Shown here: in pieces, positions 12,619-28,012 of the stretch
Layout of the letters: the number at the start of each line of letters is the position of its first letter
Numbering within the stretch: the stretch's first letter is position 1
Notes under the pieces: model-generated
What the model was told of the DNA's origin: nothing
What the model saw: only the letters and a program-made list of their open reading frames with translations
Databases searched by the model: none
Made by a program: the position numbers and the translations under genes
Origin: Auanema rhodensis
Lineage: Eukaryota > Nematoda > Chromadorea > Rhabditida > Rhabditidae
NCBI GenBank assembly: GCA_964057225.1
Contig: OZ059900.1
Coordinates: forward strand, 5,590,501 to 5,654,500
Length of the DNA: 64,000 bases
Direction of reading: 5' to 3'

Positions 12619-15487
12619 TTATCCCTTAGCAACTGGGCAACATATTCTATATGTGCTATCTTTAGATAAGAAGCAATCAGTTCCTTCTGGACAACGTTTC
12701 GGAAGCCATATATCAAATTCTCCTCCACAAGCTAAAACCATATTTCGATCGTCCCGCAATGCTACATCTTTAGTGCAGAAAGTCAAATCTATATCTTTCA
12801 AATATAAATCAAAACTTATAGTTTTCTTACATTTTTCTTTGACAACTATCTTCTTTTTGAGCGTATGATAGAATTGAGCTGCGTTATAAGGCTCAGTGGT
12901 AGTCCTTTGGCGAAAAATTTGCAAAGAAGCCCTCGTGACGTTTTGTTCTTCTAATGGCTTTTCGGTTGTTACTGGATCTGAAGTCTGTGCTGCTGGGAGG
13001 TTTGTAGAAGAAGTTGTAGCTTCTGTGAAAGGTGTCATTTTCAATTCGGTATCTGCGGTTTCAGTTTCATGCTGTTTTACACTGTTAGAATTTGATGAAG
13101 ATGTTTTCATCTCTGGCAAGAGAGATTCCTGAATTTTTTTATATCTTTTTGTTGTTGTATACTTTTATCACCTCGTTGAGATCAATGGGCAAAGTTTTTG
13201 CATATAAGAGATCTTCTAAAGTTGGACCGGAACCAATAGTGCTATCAATGTTAATATTTCCCAAACGTTCCATTTTATAGTCAAAAGGACTTCCTCCGGT
13301 CTCTTCATCAATAAAACGAGCATTGTCTACTGGTTCGGCATCAGAGTTGCTTGATTCAATGCGTGATTTCACAAAATCTGAACGACTGAAACAAAAAATA
13401 ATACGTTTCTAATATTAACAATATAGTTATTACTCTGATAATACAGTACGATCTTGCCAAACAGTAGCTAGAGGAACATCTGTATTAGGCACCATTGATG
13501 TACTGACTTCAGGAGTATGTGCTCGAGTAGCTTTTCTACGAATTACACGAATCTGTAAATGTATTGACTCAGTACTCATTGTGTGAGAGTTGTTTCAAAC
13601 TTTTTTTGTTGGAACTTGTTGTTCAGCAAATTCAGCGTCATCGTTTTCATCTTCTTCATTTGACCACAACGTCTGAATTGAAAAGAAATTTAACGGAAAA
13701 TTTAAATTATTTTACAATGTATGGACGAACAGGTGCACGACGACGGGCATTTGAGTTAATTGGATGAAGAAATATAAATTCTGAAGAATCCAGTTTTTGT
13801 TTCTGAATTTATTAAATTATTCTAATTTATTTTTGAAATAGGCACTTTTGTCTTAGAGAATACAATTTTCTTATTACTTGAGTTCTTTTTAGTTTGAACC
13901 AGGGAAGGAAAGTCATCATTATTGAAAGTGACTTTGGAAATTTCACTTGAATCTGAAATATTTCTATAAAAACTCAAATTAAACTATTGAAAGCATACTG
14001 ATAGTAAGATCTTCTTCAGATTGTTTTGTTCGTTCTGTTGTAGTTCTAGGAGTCGTTGATCTGCAACTTTTTATAATCACTAAGCACTAGAAATCATTTT
14101 ACATTGGAGAAGTTGTAGTTTGAACTGGAGGTTGAGTTGTTGTAGTTGTTGTAGTTGTTGTTGAAGTTGTAGGTGTTTTTGTTGTAGAAGCAGTGGTGGT
14201 TGTCGAACTGAATTTCACAGTTGTTGTGGGTTTTGCTGTTGTAGTTGTGATTGCAGCTGTAGCAGTAGATGTGGAACGAGGGGTGATAGTTGTTGTAACT
14301 GATGTCGTAGATGTAGTTGTGGTAGAAGTAACAGCTTCAGTTGTAGTTGAAGGTAAGATTGTTGAGGTGATTACGGTTTTTTTTGCTAAAGTTGGCAACG
14401 AACTGATAATTGACCCATTGATTGGTTTTAATTTTTTTTTGTCATTTCCATATGAAAGTTTAGTTTCATTTTTTTGGCGATTGTTAGTCAAAGATGACAT
14501 TTCAGCGTTTCCTCCTACTTGCGTCATAATATTACTAACAAGAGGGGCTGATCTGAAATATGAAATTGATTACTGGTGTATCGACAAGCTTGTAGAATAC
14601 TTTTGCTTTTTTTGACTTTTCTTGGTTTCAGCTGTTTTAACATCTATCATGATATCTTCTGAAAATCATTATTGAACTAAAAATGTAAGTTTGGAACACA
14701 CCATACGAGCGTGGAGCTAAATCGCAAAACCTCACAACAAATGACTCTTCTTCTATGCGTATAGCATTAATAATCTGATTATCATGCCTAAAACAGAAGT
14801 TAAACTACGATGATAAGATTAGCTTACTCAATAATTGTTCTAGTAGGATTAATAGGTTTCATGAAATTAAATTCTTCACAATTAAACTCAATGCGACTTC
14901 TTAGACGACAACACATAATTTGAATTCTGAAGAAAAATAATATAACAAACGTAATTAAAGTATGATTTTCACCTAGTGTCAGTTAAACGAGCTATTCCGG
15001 CAACATATTCTCGATTTGTACAAGAGTATTCATTTACGCCGCTTAAAATTGGATCAAACATTGGCGAATAGTAACAGTCTTCTTTTTCGATTTCTCGTAT
15101 ACCTTCCGGCATGTTTACCCAAGGATAGAGCTGAAACCATCACAGTATTGACCATTTTTTTAAACTTGTATACTTCTTGCGCATTTTCACAGCTCATTTC
15201 GAAAACCACATCTTGGCGTTTACCGCCAGCTGATTGAACCATAGACACAGCTAGTTCGACTGCAGCACTCTGAAAAAAGTACTATATAAATTATCCTGAT
15301 GAAAATTTTTAAAATTTTTCTTTTTTTTTATACTAGCATTTGTAAATTTTTGAAAAAAAAAAACAAAACTAACTCTTTTTGTACATTCAATTCGAAAATT
15401 ATCAAATGGCGAAGAGACAAAAACATTACGACCAGCTTCGCAACTTAATATAGTAATCAGAATAGAAGCTAAACTTAGTCGCCTCAT
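12619..15487 (-). CDS. Secreted mosaic protein: dermatopontin-like, mucin-like, C-terminal Cys domain
   Basis: About 14 frame-consistent exons give roughly 755 residues. The N-terminus MRRLSLASILITILSCEAG is a signal peptide. Next come three dermatopontin-like blocks by my reading: PFDNFRIECTK ending DVVFEMSCEN; SGVNEYSCTNREYVAGIARL then IQIMCCRL; and NQIINAIRIEEESFVVRFCDL. These repeat the family pattern of a Cys strand, an (I/V)xGI-type strand and a closing (C)C strand. A long Thr-rich stretch follows (EAVTSTTTTSTTSV and similar) that should be O-glycosylated. Then come acidic exons, with a basic NARRRAPVRPYI that could be a protease site, and a compact Cys-rich end (FCTKDVALRDDRNMVLACGG, PKRCPEGTDCFL, RICCPVAKG). 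The protein is probably an extracellular matrix or cuticle component. I do not recognise the whole gene, and the dermatopontin assignment is an inference from spacing and motif shape. The Met at 15487 is the one that begins the signal peptide. Confidence 0.7.
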
Positions 15488-18400
15488 CTTATGTTCAATT
15501 ATATTAAAAAAGAACAATAACACAGATGACCAATAGATGAAGGCGGATTCCTTTTCTGAGAATGATATAGGACCACAGCAGGGTGAATCGAATCTGAATG
15601 AGTGATACCCACCAGATTGACAACTGACGAAAGGAAAATAGGTTAGATAAAATGAAAAGATGCGGTATTTGGGTCATTATGTACTAAGCACCTATTGGGA
15701 GAGAGAACTAAATGAATTTTCTCTATAAATTGTAGTCCGATTCTTAGATTCAAATCCATTGATTACAATGATTACGAATCTCAAAAACATTTACAAAATA
15801 AAGAGGAAAAATGTTTGATGACAGTATTCGTGATGAAAGAAAATGTTAGAGGGTATTCAAATTGGTTGGGTAGTGTCTGATCTCGGCTTGGAAAACTACA
15901 TTCATTTTTATAAGATAGATTTTAACTATTCCACTGTCTCATAGTTTCGTAGTGTTCTGCGCTAATTTTAAATTTAGTTTTTGTGCATAATCTGAGAAAA
16001 CATCAAGTTTTTATATAAAGCTTCGGAAATATTCATATGGAATCATCGAAAATGGATGTTCATTACTGATTCAAAATTTTATAAAATGCAGGTCAAATAA
16101 TAGTATTAAAAAGAAATTCGGTCATTGATGATGTTTCGCCTATGTACTTCTTAAGACATGAAAGAAATTATAAGAAAAGATTTTTTGTTGATATATTTGA
16201 AAATCAAAAAAGTATTGAAAACGAAGTTTTTATGATTTATTAAAACTTTAATTTATATCAATGTTCACGTGAGAAAGTTTTTTTTTGTTTTTTTTTTTTT
16301 TGAATTTGAAAATAGAACTTACAACTTTTCAACCATACTAAAATTATTCGAAACGATTTATTTGAATTTCATTTAATGACTATATCTCATGTTTGGATTA
16401 AATGAATATGTTACGGCACAATTTCTTATGAAATCGAATTAGTAATATAAATTGAAAATTTTAATCTAAAATTTTCATAAACAAGTTTAAAAAACTATTA
16501 GTAGATATATGAACTCTTTAATCAAATATAAATTTTTGAAATAGTTCCCACACATATTTTTTTGTCGTATTTTAAGTGCCCAGAAGTTTTAAATTGTTCT
16601 ATCCAACTTATTAGAACAATTGTATAAAATAATAATGCTAATCACCCTTAAGTTTTATTTAGATATTTGACAATCATTTGAATAATGCTAATATCATATT
16701 AATATTCAACATGTATTATATGTATAAATGTTAAATATCGATATGAAATTAGGATTATACAAATTTATTATACTATATGCATATTACTAGAGATGCTTGC
16801 ACATATATGCAAATTTTGGGGCTATTAAGCTAAAGTAATTTATCAATTAATGATATTTAAAGCATATAATTGATTTTTTCCGTAAAAACAAAATATATTA
16901 TCTTATATGATCTTTGTTTTTGGATTCTCTTGTAATCCACTTATAACTAATAATCTAAAGATGTAGAAATTGAGATAATATGCACATTATACAAAACATA
17001 GGAGGATAAAGTAAAAAACAAAACAAATATACAGTTTTATTATTTAATTTTATAAGAAAAAGAGAGCTGAATATTGTTCAATATATTATAATAAATATTA
17101 CTATCAAATTTATGAAATATAGTTAACTTTTTTTTTCAGCAAAAGAATGTATACATCTTATGCAATCTGTTGTTTTTATGTTAGTTTCCACAAATTTTAT
17201 ATAATTTGAATTGAAAATTAACTTTGTTTTATGCAACTCATACTATTCATACAGGATAGTAAAACTCAAACATTTTCTCAGTTGAAACCATGACGTTATG
17301 CCATCTTCATCAAAATAATAAAATACTTACAATTTTTTACAACCCAAGATTTCATGAGAATTAGTAAAATTGCCAATTTAAGTTGTATATCTTCAAATGC
17401 TTTGTTAATGAGAAATGAATAGGACGTATGAGATAGAAAGATGAGAGCGAGTTTCAACTGACAATTATAATTCTCAGCGCTTTTAATTGCTTTATTCATC
17501 TCGAAAGCTCTTTGTGATTTTGGTTTGTCTAGGCGCTTCCAAAACTACTTAGGGTTAGTACTGCTGGCATCATGCTCTCTAGCTTTTGTTGGCTTATTTC
17601 ATTTCCTTCTATCCCTTCTTTTTGCCATGCCATTATCCGTTGTGTCTGAATACTTGTAATTGAATTTGTGAATATCTCTTTCATCGTCAGAAACTATATA
17701 TTCATCGTCAATTCATTTTCGCAGAATCAAGTGTATTTGGAATGAATAAGATTTGAAATTTCTTCATCATTTTTGAGATGTAGGTTTAGTGAAATAATAC
17801 TAAAGCAATCTACAATTACTTAGCAACCAATTACATTATTTTGCTTTCACTTTCTAATTAGTTCTATAATCATTTTCTTGCTAATAATCAAATTGAGCCT
17901 AAAACTGTTTTTACAATTAGAATTTAACGAATATAGTTTTCCAATTTGCTTTTAAATCTTCTCACACATAACTATTCGTGTCCTGGAAGTTATCTATTCT
18001 ATCATATTAATCCTATTCTGAACGCTTTTTTGTCGCCAGCCATGTGTTCATCTGAACGACTATTTTTCTGAAGTTTTTATGCGTGTGTTTATATATTGCT
18101 GAACAAATCTGTTACTTCAATATTATGCGTCTTCTTGTCCAACCTTCTAGATTTATTTTGGTACGTTCTGTATTATAAACGATATATGCAATTAAAAAAT
18201 TTTGTTTTACAATAAAAGAACGTATTTCGTATAATGCAATCAATATTATTCTCAATTCAACATCTGGAAAACAGAATTATCAAAATGAATGATGAGTATA
18301 CAGCTTTCGAATTTGTCTTACTCTAACTCTCAATTATCTGAATGATTTCTACTTTCCTTTTATGTTTGTGTCTTCTTTTAATATAATTTCTTTTGGAAAA

Positions 18401-19818
18401 AGATCATAATAATGATACATTGGCATCTTACGTTGTCTTATCAATTATTAAGACACTTTGTTAGAATCATATTTTTTGATTCTTTATTCTTTACAAAATC
18501 TACCCTTATATATATATATAAATAATTTTTAAAACATTAATTGAACAATTTCATTTCGTAACTAGAAAAAATTAATGTTTCATTTAATATATACTAAACT
18601 TTATCAGAGAATAGTTTAAAATTCTTACGTTTCATTGTATATTGCATTTCTTAAAGCGAAAATTTTAATTTTAATAGAATTCTGTCTTCATAATCTGTCC
18701 CCCTTTCAGGCTTTGCAATCATAAAATACTCTGCCAGATGGTTCAGAAACGGAAATAATATGATGCAGGCTTTCTTTCCCATAGACGCATTCGCATATAC
18801 ACAACACGTACACAGAATGGGGGACGTTACCCTCACATATTCTATCTCTTGCTTGTCGTTTCCGGCACTATTTTTCTCTTCTTTCTTTCTTCCTCTTTCT
18901 TTTCTCTCTCTCTCTTTTCCTCTCCAGCATATACATTTTCAATCTCTCATTCTTTTCTATATACGTACTTCATGATTTCCCATTTACTCTTGATTTCACA
19001 AACCTCTTCGTGTTCTTTAAACTCTAAGCACTAGAAATTCTTTTCACAATACTTTTTTGAAATCATGTTTTTCCTATTTTTACGTTCATTTTTTTAGTCA
19101 AGCTGTGTTTCTCTTCCTCTATACTCTAACAAACACATGAAACAGCGCTCTACTCTAATATAGGCAGACGCGAGCGGTCGCGTTGCGTAACAAAATGCAC
19201 TAAAAAAAATTTCCAAGCTAAACACAGTGCAGTTATAATTTTGAATACAAAAAATTCTAAAAACTATATTGCGAAATAGAAACATTGTATGTTAATTTGG
19301 ATTAACGTAGATGTAGTAATATCTTATGATCACTATATATATATACATATATATGAAAAATATACATTATATATTAATATATAAACTCATGTGCATATTT
19401 CTGCTCACAAGCTTTGTATATCAAATTATTAGTTATACTTACTAGTCCAGTTTCCTAATTATCAATTCACTATGTATATAACAAGTAGTTGTATCTATAT
19501 ACTTATTCAGAAATAATTATGTTAACTAAATAAATTTACGTCTATTTTTTGAGTCTCTATGATGTAACAACGATTACATCAATTCCATAACGTGATAACA
19601 TCAGCTATAATTCTAGAACGGATCTGTTTTTATTTTATTTCATAAAATGATAAACAATTGTTTGTATCAGTTGTTGGTGTGAATATGTTTTACGTTACTA
19701 CTATTATTATTTGAATTTTCTTATGAATATATATCTGTGTTTGTATAATATAATATAGTAATTATAGGCAAGTAAACCAAGAAATAAGAGAAAGTGGCTG
19801 AGCGGTAGCTCATTCATA
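15488..19818. other. 4.3-kb intergenic region, no gene seen
   Basis: Mostly AT-rich sequence with poly-T runs near 16278-16301. A strong pyrimidine tract lies on the plus strand at about 18870-18935, roughly 0.9 kb before the small plus-strand gene. Frames at 17296-17499, 18651-19034 and 19094-19285 are low-complexity or pyrimidine-driven and are not credible genes. A TA-rich block lies at about 19335-19385. Confidence 0.5.
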
Positions 19819-20254
19819 ATGAATACCGATTTATCGGTCAGTTATAATCTGTTTTAAAATTGTAAGCTTTCAATTGTGATTTTAAGGACATTCAGCCAAC
19901 ATTTTATCCCTCAGAAGATGTTGTCCATCCAGCAACGTACCTCAATGATGGGTAAGCTTTTCTATACTATTTTTGCGGTCATTTCTTTGTTTTTGTTATT
20001 TTTTTAGTATGGAAACGGATGGATATCCGAGTTATAATAGTTACGATGTTGAGATGTTTGATGAATATATCAAAGATTATGAGATGGATTGCACTGAATC
20101 TGCAGCACCGGTAAATCATATATTTTCAAAATTAATTCGAAAAGATTGAGAAGTAGTAAAGTTCTTTCATTTGCGATGAAACAGTAATCATACCAGCAGT
20201 TTTGATCCTGTTTCATCTCCGATCCCTATCTTTGATGACTTTAATATGAATTAA
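19819..20254 (+). CDS. Small acidic protein, unrecognised
   Basis: Three exons fit. Exon 1 encodes MNTDLS and ends at GTCAGT. Exon 2 begins after ATTTTAAG with DIQPTFYPSEDVVHPATYLN, and a GTAAGC donor joins in frame to exon 3 (ETDGYPSYNSYDVEMFDEYI, then KDYEMDCTESAAP). After the next GTAAAT donor, the only good acceptor (GATGAAACAG) puts TAA immediately after the splice, giving about 62 residues. The downstream sequence in another frame (SNHTSSFDPVSSPIPIFDDF, stop TAA at 20252-20254) looks equally protein-like but is one base out of phase. The product is rich in Asp, Glu, Tyr and Pro, has no signal peptide or membrane segment, and might be a short acidic activation or adaptor domain. The real 3' structure is uncertain. 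A perfect 10-bp inverted repeat lies 7 nt past that TAA. Confidence 0.5.
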
Positions 20255-20261
20255 GTATCAT

Positions 20262-20287
20262 AATTCATTTTGAAAGCAAAATGAATT
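20262..20287. repeat. Perfect inverted repeat (10-bp stem)
   Basis: The arms AATTCATTTT and AAAATGAATT are exact reverse complements around a 6-nt loop GAAAGC. It lies directly downstream of the small acidic gene and could form an RNA hairpin in its 3' end or act as a palindromic DNA site. Confidence 0.9.
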
Positions 20288-21480
20288 CAATAATAAATTT
20301 AAGACAAGGTAAGTTTTTTGGTAACTGAAGGACTTAAACGATTGTAAGTGTGTGAACTATATTAAAATGATCTTTGATTTGATGTTGGCAGTGAGCGAAC
20401 TGTTTTTTAGTATATAGAACCAACTGCTTTCTTTAACATCTTCTAACAATAACATACAATTTAAACAAATTGTCATTTTAGCTTGATAAATTCAGTTTTC
20501 AAGCATTTTTTTTATTTGGTCAGATCGCTTTTGCTAGTGTTTTTTTGATGGTATATATATATCTAGCACTTGTTAGAAAAACTATATCATAGATACCAGC
20601 ACCAAAATGTAAAATGTAAGATTACATAAAGAAAAAATTAAATAATGGCACAGTTTACGATTGTATACAAAAAACAGTTACATATATGTTTGGAACTTAT
20701 ACGTAAATTAAGAAGGGAAGAAAGCCCTAGGGATACAAAAACTATGAACTAGAAAAATGGGAGAATTAAAAAGAAAAAGGAAGATTGAGATAGAGAAGTT
20801 AAATTGGATTGCCAAACTCGAACATAAGAAAGGAAAAGTCTTTGCTGGTCAATTCTCTGTTCGTTATCATTTTGTCAATTTGATATGATTTTTTGTTATA
20901 TTGACCAGTCTTAATTTTTCGAATCAAAAGTAAGAGAAACTGAAATTTTTTTATACAGCTATATTTTTTATAGCTTCTTTGTTTGTTTCAATTTTTTTGA
21001 ACATTTTGTTTTTGATTTCCAACTTTTTCACTGTTTTTCTTAAATATGAAATTTCTATATAACATATCAATAATGAACATATACAACACTCTGAAACGTT
21101 TCATCAATCAATCAACTCAATGTTAATCAATTATTGATTTTATCTGTTCTCTATTGGTTAATACAGTGATCACATACTCAGAGCGCATTGTGCATCTGCA
21201 ACTGGAGAATGAGGGATACAGAGAGTATGAGGAAAATGATAAACAAAGAGAAGAGACAAATGAGACGATGCTCGTATGATCGAGAGAAAGAGAAGTGAGA
21301 AATACAATTTGTCAGAGATAAAGTGTACAAAACCAGAGTTGGACAGCCGCACCCTGACTTAAATTGGTCCCTCAAATGTTTCGGAAAGGGATAGTAGTAG
21401 GAGAATGCAGAGAAAACTGGTCGACGGGCTACACAAGCCATATCTTTGATAAAGCGTTGTGTCTCTTTTTCTCCTTCTCC

Positions 21481-21516
21481 TTCTTCTTCTTCTTCTTCTT
21501 CTTCTTCTTCTTCTTC
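21481..21516. repeat. (TTC)12 microsatellite
   Basis: Twelve consecutive TTC units inside a longer pyrimidine-rich block about 2.5 kb upstream of mbk-1. The opposite strand reads GAA. A frame through it encodes poly-Arg, which is a repeat artefact. Confidence 0.95.
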
Positions 21517-23384
21517 TAACTTTTGCTTTGTTTTTCTTTCTATCTCTTCGATGCATACCGCTTTACTTTCATCTCTAAGCGTTGGCTCTCTGAATTCCGC
21601 TTTTAAGAAGACCGCTTCCGACTGACCTGAACATCACTATCTTATTTCTCTTTCTCTTTCGCACTCATTTTCTCCTCTCTTTACTTCATATTTCATCCTT
21701 TTGTTCAATTTTTACGCAATCTCTTCTGACTTCTTTTTCTCTCATTCTATATCTGTATCTTCAACATCTTATCTCTTCATTTCGTCAAGTAATGGTTTGT
21801 TCTTACACGAGCTTTCCGAAATTCCTTTTTATTTTCTGTCTGTTTCTGGGAAATTATTCATTACAATATTATAAAGTATTTCTGTTTCCCTCTTCAACTT
21901 TATCTACTTTATCTCACTATCTATTACTATCTACGTTTATTACACTTTATTCAAATCAATAATTATCTAAATTTTATTAAAGTCAATATTCGTATAAGCT
22001 AAAAGCGTTGTCGTGCCACTACTAGAACATTGGTCTTTATCAGCATCATCATTCTCGAAATAATACACAACCAGTTTTATTATATTGTGCTATGTCAATC
22101 ATTTTAAGATAGATTACCTTTTTGAAACTCGCAGCATCGCAACATACCGACACGCACACAATTAGAAAAATATGTTCTTAATCGTATAAAAGCTGGTTTT
22201 CAGTCAAAATAAAGTGCGCCGTATCTTTCACCAAGAACATTTTCCTATTTTGTGTTCCCATATTTCTTCGTTTTCGTTTTATATTATCATTCTCTTGTTC
22301 ACTGTTTTCATTTGATTACACTTAAAGTTTATTGATTTAAAGAGTATCAAAATTCTGACTTTTTAGTGGTTACTATACGAATAGCTGATAACCATTTTCT
22401 TCTTCAATTAATACGAAGCTTTTGAAATTTCTTCAAAGATGAAAATTGTTCTCACAGGTTTTGACCTCACATTGCACTATAATCTTTTTGTTATTACTAA
22501 AGCTAATCGAAATCTAACATTCAATATGTTTAGCTTATTTGGAAATACCTGTTTATACAACATTCATGATGAAAAATATAAGTGAAAATAGCAAATATAC
22601 TAAAATATTTATATTTATAGTGATTATAAATTACTTTTTCTCATACTATACAAATGTTCAAACGTTTGCGAACTCTGGACCACTATAAAGTTCATAGCAC
22701 TCAAGTTCATTGATCTGATCATGCGCTATTGTCTCAGCAGTTCAACAGAATGAGTTTGTATATTTTGGACTATGCTCTATCATGTTTAGTTATATTTTAT
22801 CATTCTTTCTTCATTAAAAAACAGACTTTTAGTTTCAAATCCTCTGTTTTTCTCCTTTTTTTCAAAATCGCTGTTCAAAATAGATAAACATGGTCTTGTG
22901 TTTTTCTCAGATTACAAAGTTCCACCTAGTCAATTGAAAGCATTAAGCATTGAAAAAGATTATTCACCTTATTTCAAAATTTAAAAAATTTTCCATTTGA
23001 GTTGTTCAGAAAAACAAAATTATTTATACTGCGAATCGCTCAATATATATTATGTTAGCTTCATCAATAGCTTATAGTGCCAGTTCAGCATGCTAAGCTA
23101 CGCTTTATCTATACAAGTGAGGACGCTCTCTGACGAACATAAACTTTGCACTGACGACCGAATAGTGACAATAGACACTGTGTGTTTGTATGTATGTGTA
23201 TGTCGCGTTCTCTGAATCACTTTGAGCACTTTCACTACTGATTTGCAATGGAATAATAGTTTAAGGATTGTCCTGTTTCCAATATATATTTTTTTCACAG
23301 TTTTATTTTTTCAATTCTGCTTTCTGCTTTATAGCACTTAAGTTTCTTTGATTGCTTCTCCATCTCTATCCTTTTTTCAATCTG

Positions 23385-23476
23385 CATCGATGTATCTGTG
23401 GGTATGTGTGTTGACCCACATACGTGCGACCTCGTTCATCGATTGATTTCCGTGACGACGTGAGCCGATTGCAGGT
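23385..23476 (+). promoter_or_regulatory. Candidate 5' non-coding exon or promoter of mbk-1
   Basis: A GC-richer island in AT-rich DNA. It contains a 7-bp hairpin (TGTGGGT at 23397-23403, ACCCACA at 23414-23420) and direct copies of ATCGAT, and ends at a good donor, ATTGCAG|GTATGA. No ATG-led frame of note is present. A 5' UTR exon spliced to the mbk-1 first coding exon would explain it; this is inference. Confidence 0.35.
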
Positions 23477-24049
23477 ATGAAAACAGGTTGAACCTCATAT
23501 CTACTTTTTTTGACTTACAATTATCACAAATGTTTTTTTTAAAATATGATTGAAGTTAAAATAATAGTAATATTACCTAATTGTTTTTTCCCCCTTGTTA
23601 TTTGATATTGGTCAATATTCAAAGATTTAGCTTATTTTAATTTTTTTTTAATTTATAAAAATTAGTTTTTATGAAAATAATCATTTTCATCGCATTTTTT
23701 GTTCTTTGCCTTGAATAACAACTCATGACATTTGGTATTTCCTATATGGTGAACATGTAATCATTTATGCACTGTACTTACGCTCGTGATCGGTTTTTAA
23801 CTTATTCCCGCGAAAACTTCAATTCAAACATCTAAGTGAATCTTTGCAATTTATTGATATTAATCATTTTATTTTCTTTAAATTTTGTTTATTTTATAGT
23901 TTTTTTTAACTATAACATATAGGTGATTAAGTAGTTGAATAATTTAAGAGCTTCACAATAATTGAATACCATTAGCTTTTCTTATTCTACAAGAGAGCTG
24001 ATTTGTTGTTTGTACTAATCAACAATTCATTCTTTGATTCTAGGAAATC

Positions 24050-27490
<3,441 letters not shown>

Positions 27491-27978
27491 CTATTATCTA
27501 ATTCAGCTCGTTTAAGTAAGCTGTGAAGCGGTCTTTTAAAGTCTGTACTTGAACACACATACATATATATGCGCGTGTGTTTATATTTATTTTTAAATAT
27601 TTATATCAATCTAAAATCTATTGTACAACAAATAAAACCTGAAACATCTCGATTTTATTGTTATAAATCTCTTTTTCATGCGGGAAATTTATCTACTTTT
27701 GCTCATGTCAACTTCTTTATACAATACATCATTTCGTATGATTTCGCATGACTCATCTAGATTAACAGAAATTTTATCACAAACTCATTTTTTAAATTTT
27801 TGTTCTATTCAATTACACTATATGCTCTGTATAACTAAGTTGTATTATCAGCTTTATTTTTTGAAAATTTCTTTAAGAATTCGGTAATAACCATTGTTTC
27901 ATAACTACTTCATTTAATTGTTATCTATTAATTTGATGTTCTGTTTTATTTAACTGATACTATGTGTTATATAAATTA

Positions 27979-28012
27979 TACCTCCCGCCATTGAAACATA
28001 CCTCCCGCCATT
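27979..28012. repeat. Tandem pair of TACCTCCCGCCATT
   Basis: Two identical copies of a 14-nt motif with period 20, separated by GAAACA. They lie about 490 nt after the mbk-1 stop codon and about 350 nt past its likely polyadenylation signal. GC content is far above the surroundings. The core CCCGCC resembles E2F-type or GC-box sites. Confidence 0.8.

Larger units (their letters stand above)
20255..24049. other. Upstream region of mbk-1
   Basis: This 3.8-kb stretch carries a perfect inverted repeat (20262-20287), a purine-rich block (about 21190-21330), a pyrimidine-rich block (about 21450-21790) containing a TTC microsatellite, and a GC-richer segment at about 23385-23475 ending in CAG|GTATGA. 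That segment could be a 5' non-coding exon of mbk-1, spliced to an acceptor TTGATTCTAG six nucleotides before the mbk-1 start. Other frames are shadows of the repeats. Confidence 0.5.

Noticed and set aside
14193-14615. 140-codon Val-rich plus-strand frame
   Set aside because: It is the antisense shadow of the Thr-rich exon of the secreted gene.
21359-21556. Poly-arginine reading frame on the minus strand
   Set aside because: It is a read-through of the TTC/GAA microsatellite with no splice context.
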